Shown piece by piece: positions 58,165 to 64,000 of a stretch of DNA of 64,000 nt. The notes under the pieces were generated by a model. It saw only the letters and a program-made list of their open reading frames with translations. It made no database searches and had not been told where the DNA came from. Location of the stretch: positions 1,784,849 through 1,848,848 of the forward strand of contig DP000238.1 in assembly GCA_000200715.1 (NCBI GenBank), read 5' to 3'. Made by a program: the position numbers and the translations under genes. Position 1 is the first letter of the stretch, and each line of letters begins with the position of its first letter. The stretch comes from Cenarchaeum symbiosum A (lineage in GTDB: Archaea > Thermoproteota > Nitrososphaeria > Nitrososphaerales > Nitrosopumilaceae).

Positions 58165-59526
58165 ATGGCACAGGAGACCGTCTGGGACGAGGCAGGATCC
58201 CCGTCCCTCAAGTCGTACACGATAAGCAACTACAAGCAGCTGCCCCAGGTGCAGGCCCTCTCCGAGGAGGTCCGCTTCGAGATGGACGTGGTGGCCAGCG
58301 TCCTGCCGTTCAAGACCAACAACTATGTGGTGGAACAGCTGATCGACTGGGACAGGGTGCCAGACGACCCGATGTACGTGCTGACCTTCCCCCAGAAGAA
58401 CATGCTCAAGAAGAGGCACTTTGACCAGGTGGCCCAGATGATAAAAAACGAGACGCCAAAGGAGGAGATGGACAAGAAGATAAACGACGTCAGAATGGAG
58501 CTCAACCCCCACCCCGCGGGCCAGCTGGAGCTCAACGTCCCGTCGCTCAAGGACGGCACCAAGCTGTACGGGATGCAGCACAAGTACAACGAGACCTGCC
58601 TGTTCTTTCCCAGCCAGAGCCAGACGTGCCACGCATACTGCACCTTCTGCTTTAGGTGGCCCCAGTTCGTGGGCATGGATGACATGAAGTTCGCCATGAG
58701 GGAGGGCGAGCAGCTGGCCCAGTACATCGGGGAGCACCCCGAGATCTCGGACGTGCTCTTTACAGGCGGCGACCCGATGATCATGAAGGCCAAGATGTTC
58801 CGCACTTATGTGGACACGCTGATCGATGCCAAGCTGCCCAACCTCACCACGATAAGGATCGGCACCAAGATGCTCTCCTACTGGCCGTACAAGGTGCTCT
58901 CCGATGATGACGCTGCAGAGACACTGGATACGTTCCGGCACATATCGGACAGCGGGCTGCATCTCTCAATCATGGGGCACTTTAACCACCCCGTAGAGCT
59001 TAGCACGGATGCTGTAAAATCCGCCATCCGCAAGATCCGCGCCACAGGTGCCCAGATAAGGACCCAGTCCCCGCTGCTCTCCCACATCAACGACGACGCA
59101 GACGCCTGGGTCCGCATGTGGACCCAGCAGGTCCGGCTCGGGTGCATCCCGTACTATATGTTCATCGTGCGCGATACCGGGGCGCAGCATTACTTTGGAA
59201 TGTCGCTTGCCAGGGCATACGAGATATTCACCTCCGCGTACAGGAGGGTCAGCGGGCTTGCCAGGACGGTCAAGGGGCCGAGCATGTCCGCGACGCCCGG
59301 CAAGGTGCTGATAAACGGGATACCGGAGATCGGCGGCAAAAAGCTCTTCTCGCTGAGGTTTTTGCAGGGCAGAAACCCCGAATGGGTGGGCAGGCCCTTT
59401 TACGCGGAATACGACGAAAAGGCAATCTGGCTCGACGACCTCAAGCCCGCGTTCGGGGGCAGGTTCTTTTACGAGGAAGAGCTGGAGGCCAGATATTCAG
59501 GCGCACGCCAGCTGAAGAAGGACTAG
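58165..59526 (+). CDS. KamA/lysine 2,3-aminomutase-family radical SAM enzyme
   Basis: About 453 residues. The radical SAM cysteines are in CHAYCTFCFRWPQFV. LFTGGDPMIMKAKMF matches the family GGDP motif. The PLP-binding Lys region of lysine aminomutases could be in the C-terminal part (PGKVLINGIPEIGGKKLF), but I cannot confirm it. It may perform amino-acid 2,3-migration or a related radical reaction, for example in osmolyte synthesis; this is inference. ATG 58165 is preferred; TTG 58153 and ATG 58156 are in frame. Confidence 0.8.
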   Translation: MAQETVWDEAGSPSLKSYTISNYKQLPQVQALSEEVRFEMDVVASVLPFKTNNYVVEQLIDWDRVPDDPMYVLTFPQKNMLKKRHFDQVAQMIKNETPKEEMDKKINDVRMELNPHPAGQLELNVPSLKDGTKLYGMQHKYNETCLFFPSQSQTCHAYCTFCFRWPQFVGMDDMKFAMREGEQLAQYIGEHPEISDVLFTGGDPMIMKAKMFRTYVDTLIDAKLPNLTTIRIGTKMLSYWPYKVLSDDDAAETLDTFRHISDSGLHLSIMGHFNHPVELSTDAVKSAIRKIRATGAQIRTQSPLLSHINDDADAWVRMWTQQVRLGCIPYYMFIVRDTGAQHYFGMSLARAYEIFTSAYRRVSGLARTVKGPSMSATPGKVLINGIPEIGGKKLFSLRFLQGRNPEWVGRPFYAEYDEKAIWLDDLKPAFGGRFFYEEELEARYSGARQLKKD

Positions 59527-59580
59527 GCCCCGCCTGCAGGCGCACAAACTCTATTATTAAGCGGGCCGGGCGGCACCCTG

Positions 59581-61026
59581 TTGGACGCACACTCCGTCAT
59601 GGAGAGAATCCGGAAGGAGGAGGTCACGTTCCTCGACTTTTGGTTCGTGGACATATTTGGCGAGCTGCGCAGGATGGGGATGCCCAGCTATGCGGTCAGC
59701 GAGGAGAACTTCCATGACGGGCTGGAAAAGCTCGATGCCAGCTCGATAGCGGGCTTCAAATCGGTCAACAACTCGGACATGATACTCAAGCCGGACCCGA
59801 CCACGTTTAGGATCCTGCCCCCCGAATACGACAACGGCCGCAGGAGAAACGCCCGCCTGATCTGCGACCTGTACGAGGGCAGCACTTCGGAGGGGTCGCG
59901 CTACAACAGGGACTCGCGGGGCATCACCAAAAAGGCCTCGGAGAAGCTATCCGCGGCAGGCCTGACGCACACCAACTGGGGGCCCGAGATAGAGTTCTTT
60001 GTGTTCGACGCGATCAACGTGTACCCATCGCCGTATGCCGCCACCCACTCCTACGGCGGCTCCGGCTATTCCATAGAGTCCAAGGAATCGCCCTGGGCCA
60101 AGGGCAACATCAGCACGGCCATCGACATCAAGGAGGGCTACTATCCGTCGCAGCCCAAGGACACGCTCGAGACCTTCCGCAAGGACATCTGCGACGACCT
60201 GTACGAGTACTTTGGGATAAGGATCGAGGCGGAGCACCACGAGGTGGCCACCTCGGGCCAGTGCGAGATCAACCTGGCATACGACGAGATGACCGCGATG
60301 GCGGACAACGTGATAGCTGTCAAGAACGTAGTCAAGGTAAAGGCCAAGAGGCGGGGCAAGGTGGCCACATTCATGCCAAAGCCGATATACGGCGACAACG
60401 CGTCGGCCATGCACGTGCACCAGAGCCTCTGGAAGGGGGATGAGAACGCCATGTTCGATTCCGCGGACAGCGTGGCGGAGATGAGCCAGATCGGCAGGTA
60501 CTACATAGGGGGGATACTGGACCACTCCCAGGCGCTCTGCGCAATATCCAACCCGACGACCAACTCGTACAAGAGGCTGGTGCCAGGCTTTGAGGCGCCC
60601 ATCAACGTCTGCTGGGGCATGGGAAACCGCTCGGCGGCGATAAGGGTGCCCATGTACTGCCGGAACCAGCAGAGAAGCAAGAGGATGGAATACAGGGTGC
60701 CCGACCCGACGGCCAACATATACCTGCTTGAGGCTGCATTGCTGCTGGCGGGCCTCGACGGGATCAGGAAAAAGACCGATCCCGGGTCCCCAGTGGTGGA
60801 GAACGTCTACAGGATGACCAACGAGAAAAAGCGCGAGTACAACATAGGCTCGCTGCCCTCCACCCTCAAGGGCGCACTGGACGCGCTGGCCAGCGACAGC
60901 GGGTTCCTCGAGGACGTCTTTACAAAGGACTTTCTGGACAAGTACTCGGAGCTCAAGCGCAAGGAGTATTCCGCGTTTGCGCAGACGCCCACCGCATGGG
61001 AGGTCTCCATGTACGCAGACGCATGA
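59581..61026 (+). CDS. glnA: Glutamine synthetase (second copy)
   Basis: A 481-residue type I glutamine synthetase paralogue. Conserved blocks: GLEKLDASSIAGF, NWGPEIEFFVFDA, EAEHHEVATSGQCEINLAYD, FMPKPIYGDNASAMHVHQSLW and NPTTNSYKRLVPGFEAPINVCWG. Differences from the first copy in the N-domain (FWFVDIFGELRRMGMPSYA) suggest different regulation. TATTATTAAG (59552-59561) lies about 25 bp before the TTG start. Confidence 0.94.
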   Translation: MDAHSVMERIRKEEVTFLDFWFVDIFGELRRMGMPSYAVSEENFHDGLEKLDASSIAGFKSVNNSDMILKPDPTTFRILPPEYDNGRRRNARLICDLYEGSTSEGSRYNRDSRGITKKASEKLSAAGLTHTNWGPEIEFFVFDAINVYPSPYAATHSYGGSGYSIESKESPWAKGNISTAIDIKEGYYPSQPKDTLETFRKDICDDLYEYFGIRIEAEHHEVATSGQCEINLAYDEMTAMADNVIAVKNVVKVKAKRRGKVATFMPKPIYGDNASAMHVHQSLWKGDENAMFDSADSVAEMSQIGRYYIGGILDHSQALCAISNPTTNSYKRLVPGFEAPINVCWGMGNRSAAIRVPMYCRNQQRSKRMEYRVPDPTANIYLLEAALLLAGLDGIRKKTDPGSPVVENVYRMTNEKKREYNIGSLPSTLKGALDALASDSGFLEDVFTKDFLDKYSELKRKEYSAFAQTPTAWEVSMYADA

Positions 61027-61087
61027 CTGGTACAATGCACGAAGGTGGCTCCAACATTTTTAATACTGGCGCGGCCCACAATACCCG

Positions 61088-61765
61088 TTGAAAGGGTACA
61101 GGCTCGCTGTAGCATCGGCACTGCTTGTTGCGGCGCTTGCGGCGCCCGACGTGCATGCGCATACGGTGGACGCGATAGGCGACTACCGGCTGGAGATCGG
61201 CTGGATGAACGAGCCTGTCGTCAGCGGGGAGACCAACGGGATAGAGCTGTACATAAGCCCGCTCGGAGAGTGCCCTGATCTGGAGCCGATGAAGTGCGCC
61301 GAATCGCAAGAGTTCGCAGACGGCGTGGGGGGGCTGGCCAAGGATGTCAAGATCCAGCTGACCCTCAAGCAGGACAAGATAACGCTGCCCCTGGCGGCAG
61401 ACCATGACATACCCGGCAAGTACTATGCGTTCGTCAACCCGACGGTCTCCGGGTACTATCAGGCCAACCTGTTAGGTGACATACAAGGGACGCCGGTAAG
61501 CCTTTCGATGCACCCGCCCAAGGTAAACGAGAGGGCATACATAGAGTTCCCCGAGCCTGCCGACCTTACCGTCGAGCAGATGATCGACGGGCATACGGCC
61601 CTTATCGACGAGGTAAGCACGCTCAAGTCCGACGTGCGGGAGATCACCGACGGGATGTCCGGGGGCGACCCGGCGGAAGGCGTTGGATACGCGGGGATAG
61701 GCCTCGGCATAGCGGGCATCGCGGTGGCGTCGGTGGCGCTATCCAAGAGGCGCAGCGGATCCTAG
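61088..61765 (+). CDS. Secreted, membrane-anchored protein with N-terminal His
   Basis: A 225-residue protein. Signal peptide residues 1-24 end in DVHA, so the mature protein may begin with His (HTVDAIGDYRLEIGW). This resembles extracellular copper-handling domains of the CopC/YcnI style in which an N-terminal His can bind copper, but that is inference only. A beta-sandwich domain covers about 25-165, then a short coiled segment and a C-terminal helix (about 199-218). Start TTG, about 28 bp after TTTTTAATAC (61056-61065). It overlaps the end of the convergent next gene by 27 bp. Confidence 0.75.
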   Translation: MKGYRLAVASALLVAALAAPDVHAHTVDAIGDYRLEIGWMNEPVVSGETNGIELYISPLGECPDLEPMKCAESQEFADGVGGLAKDVKIQLTLKQDKITLPLAADHDIPGKYYAFVNPTVSGYYQANLLGDIQGTPVSLSMHPPKVNERAYIEFPEPADLTVEQMIDGHTALIDEVSTLKSDVREITDGMSGGDPAEGVGYAGIGLGIAGIAVASVALSKRRSGS

Positions 61766-63289
61766 GATCATACCGGACAACAGGTTCCGCAGTGCTCCTG
61801 CAAACTCGCCGTCTGTTATATCGCCTGCAGCCCAGCGGCCCGCGTCATTTTTGATATCCCCGGGCTCCGCGCCGGAGTCCCCGGGGGGAATCCTCAAGAC
61901 TCCCCTGTCCACCAGATACTGCACACCGGAGGCAAAGTCCCCGTCGGTAATCTCGCCTGCGGCCCACCAGCCGGCGCTCCCTCTTACCCACTCGGGTATG
62001 CGGACTGCCGCGGGCCCGCCTGACTCGGCCCTGTCGACGACCACCGGCAGCACGGCCCTGCCAAGCGAGCTGCCGCCGAGGCCCTCAAAGGATAGTGTGA
62101 CGGGCCCCGAGATGCCGGGGGGCATATCCACGCGGAACTCCTCCCCCTTGTCCGAGCCGCTGCTCGTGCCGGAGGTGCTGGCGAGCACGTCTTCGCCGCT
62201 GAGCAGCGACAGCTCGTACTCTACCGATACGGGGCTGTCCTTTAGGAATACGTCCGTTATGAAAAATCGAAAGACTGTCTCCGAGCCGGACTTTATATCC
62301 GCGGGCTCCCAGTCCAGCCACACCCGGAACTCCCTGTTGTCGGTGACCGCGCTCAGGCCCGAGCCCTCGGCCGGCTGCAGGCTGAACCGCATGCCGCTGG
62401 TATCCTCCGTCTGGTTGTACAGTATATCCCAGAGCAGCAGCTGGTCCATGATTATGTGGACTATCCTCTCGTCCACGCGGGATTCGTCTATCGTGATCGT
62501 CCTCTCGGGGACCTGCAGGCCGTTGACGGTGCCCACGTACCCGCCCGCCAGCAGGTCGCCAAACGACCTGGCAAACGCGATCTCCTCGTGCACGATATAG
62601 GTCTCGTTGATGTTGGCGGCCTCCCAGCGGAAGGGCATATAGAACGAGATCTCCCTCGGGCCGGGGTCGTACTCGAACCCGGTGATCTCGTCATAGTATG
62701 TGACCACGCTGATCTGCTGGGCCCCGTAGTTGGGATCCGCGACATCGTGGTAGGTCCTCTGGGGCACCGACAGCCCGACGTCAAACCTCACGGGGGGGTC
62801 GAGCTCCTCCGAGAACGAATCCGCGGTGGTTATCAGCACGCGGAAGCTGTACAGCCCGCCGGTCCTGAAAGGGGCCCCCTCCAGGTGTACAAGCTCCTTT
62901 TTCTGCCCCTTGATAAAGTCGAAAAAGTCGCTCCTGTCCTCGGTGCTGACCGTTATCTCCTCGGAATCGGATCCCTTCAGGACAAAGGAGAATATGCCGT
63001 CGGGCGCCAGAAAGGTGTCATCGAACAGGACACGGCCCCCCTTGGAGGCCTCGACATTGTACGTGACATCCCTGAGTGTTATCTTGTTGTCCGCGTTGAA
63101 CAGCGAGAACGTTATCTCCCTGTCCGGGTTGTCCGGGTTTTCATACTGGGACGAGTTGACCTCCAGCGAGACCATCCTGTCACCGAGCGGGACCGGCGGC
63201 AGCACCTCGTATCCTATTCCGTGGCCGTATGCTGCAGGAACTGCAACACACAGCGCCGCGGCCAGCAGCGCTGCCGCAAGCGCCCTCAT
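61739..63289 (-). CDS. Secreted beta-rich protein with C-terminal WWA repeats
   Basis: A 516-residue exported protein. Signal peptide: about residues 1-21. The body is beta-sandwich-like (about 25-425). The C-terminus has a repeat found in many thaumarchaeal secreted proteins: IPEWVRGSAGWWAAGEITDGDFASG, then VQYLVDRGVLRIP, followed by a shorter copy NDAGRWAAGDITDGEFAGAL. The repeat may bind surface or protein partners. Its start overlaps the upstream gene's stop (ATGA). Confidence 0.82.
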   Translation of the reverse strand: MRALAAALLAAALCVAVPAAYGHGIGYEVLPPVPLGDRMVSLEVNSSQYENPDNPDREITFSLFNADNKITLRDVTYNVEASKGGRVLFDDTFLAPDGIFSFVLKGSDSEEITVSTEDRSDFFDFIKGQKKELVHLEGAPFRTGGLYSFRVLITTADSFSEELDPPVRFDVGLSVPQRTYHDVADPNYGAQQISVVTYYDEITGFEYDPGPREISFYMPFRWEAANINETYIVHEEIAFARSFGDLLAGGYVGTVNGLQVPERTITIDESRVDERIVHIIMDQLLLWDILYNQTEDTSGMRFSLQPAEGSGLSAVTDNREFRVWLDWEPADIKSGSETVFRFFITDVFLKDSPVSVEYELSLLSGEDVLASTSGTSSGSDKGEEFRVDMPPGISGPVTLSFEGLGGSSLGRAVLPVVVDRAESGGPAAVRIPEWVRGSAGWWAAGEITDGDFASGVQYLVDRGVLRIPPGDSGAEPGDIKNDAGRWAAGDITDGEFAGALRNLLSGMILGSAAPLG

Positions 63290-64000
63290 GTCCCGGCCTC
63301 CTTGCGGCCCGCCAGGAACCTGCGCCGGAACATAAGCGAGAGCAGCGCACCCGCCGGTATGCCGATTATAGTCCCGATGCTTACATACGGGGCGACGAAA
63401 AAGTCGCCTATCCAGATTCCTCCATCGGTCGTAAGCTCCATGAATGTGCGCGGCCGCAGCACGAGAGTGACCGTCTGGGAATCTTCCCTCTGCTCGCCCG
63501 CGCCGTCCGTATAGCTGACCACCACCTGGAAGGGCACCCGGTGCTCCGAGAGCACCTCCTCCTGTTCGGTGACGATCCTCGAGGTTATGCCCAGGGTGCT
63601 GCCCTTTTCCACGTACGAGAAGGTGTGCAGCGTCTCGCCCCGAAAACCCACGTCGGCCGGGGGCACAAGCCTGACGCTGACGTCGTCAAGGTCCTCATCG
63701 GAGGTCACCGACACGGTAAACGGAAACTCCGCCCCCGCGAATATGGACCCGGGGGTGGACGTCTCTATCGAGACACGCCCGCGGTCCCTTACATCTATGG
63801 GCACAGCTATGCTGGTCCGCGCAGGCTCCCTCGGAGTCTCGTTGTTTTCCAGCAGCACCTGGGAGTACTCTACATTGAGAAAGTGCACACCCGGCGAGGC
63901 GCCGGGGAGGACGGCAAGGTCGACCGTCTCGCCGTAGGATCCGCCGGCGGGCACCCTGCCAGCCCTCACCTCCATTCTATCGGAGTCTATGGCGCCGTCG
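63286..64000 (-). CDS. Secreted or membrane-anchored beta-rich protein, 5' end outside window
   Basis: At least 238 residues; the reading frame stays open to the window end, so the true start is beyond 64000. Internal ATG at 63975 is not necessarily the start. Two Ig/CARDB-like beta domains (VDLAVLPGASPGVHFLNVEYS; FPFTVSVTSDEDLDDVSVRL) precede a C-terminal transmembrane helix (YVSIGTIIGIPAGALLSLMF) and a basic tail. It is translationally coupled to the WWA-repeat protein, so the two may form one extracellular complex. Confidence 0.75.
   Translation of the reverse strand, partial: DGAIDSDRMEVRAGRVPAGGSYGETVDLAVLPGASPGVHFLNVEYSQVLLENNETPREPARTSIAVPIDVRDRGRVSIETSTPGSIFAGAEFPFTVSVTSDEDLDDVSVRLVPPADVGFRGETLHTFSYVEKGSTLGITSRIVTEQEEVLSEHRVPFQVVVSYTDGAGEQREDSQTVTLVLRPRTFMELTTDGGIWIGDFFVAPYVSIGTIIGIPAGALLSLMFRRRFLAGRKEAGT

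Noticed and set aside
59947-61035. 362-codon reverse ORF opposite the second glutamine synthetase.
   Set aside because: Shadow of the glutamine synthetase coding strand.

Overview
The window is chromosomal DNA of a GC-rich archaeon, most likely a group I.1a thaumarchaeon of the Cenarchaeum/Nitrosopumilus type. Supporting this are both subunits of DNA polymerase D, Orc1/Cdc6, a GINS subunit, TFB, a group II chaperonin, a CDC48/VAT ATPase, GGGP synthase (ether lipids), a class I CCA-adding enzyme, and several large secreted proteins of thaumarchaeal style. The assignment to Cenarchaeum is an inference from gene content and base composition; no search was run. Most genes have a TATA-like box about 24-30 bp upstream of the start codon, so mRNAs look largely leaderless, and TTG and GTG starts are common. 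I used this spacing to choose many starts.

Layout. 0.1-8.6 kb: secreted and surface proteins (a Met/Asp/His-rich protein, an Nramp-like transporter, a 1575-aa surface protein with 135-bp tandem repeats). 8.7-20.1 kb: housekeeping and regulation (FAD oxidase, HD protein, DnaJ, Lrp, TPR proteins, a futalosine-type radical SAM enzyme, CBS protein, PII, TFB, ferritin). 20.1-24.25 kb: PolD large subunit and GGGP synthase. 24.25-29.1 kb: a gene-poor accessory island. It holds a mosaic, internally duplicated cupredoxin locus lying between two inverted ~180-bp repeats, AT-rich small regulators (membrane-anchored winged helix, AbrB-like) and a broken DDE transposase. 29.1-31.2 kb: a probable replication origin with ORB-like boxes next to orc1/cdc6. 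31.2-44.7 kb: PolD small subunit, SpoIIM-like protein, CbiE, secreted cyclophilin, NDH-2, Hsp20, CDC48, SHMT and thermosome. 44.8-59.5 kb: glutamine synthetase, GINS, AN1 zinc finger, SDR, tRNA-Pro, AlkA, kinase-like protein, CCA enzyme, ThpR, RNase Z, AKR, PRPP synthase, MscS and a KamA-like radical SAM enzyme. 59.6-64 kb: a second glutamine synthetase and three secreted or membrane-anchored proteins, the last cut by the window end.

The genes form three coherent sets. The replication set is polB, polC, gins and cdc6 around an ORB-bearing origin. The proteostasis set is hsp20, CDC48, thermosome, DnaJ and cyclophilin. The nitrogen set is two glutamine synthetases and a PII protein. The most unusual stretch is the 24.25-29.6 kb interval, where a recently rearranged cupredoxin locus, dispersed repeats, transposon debris and the putative origin lie side by side.
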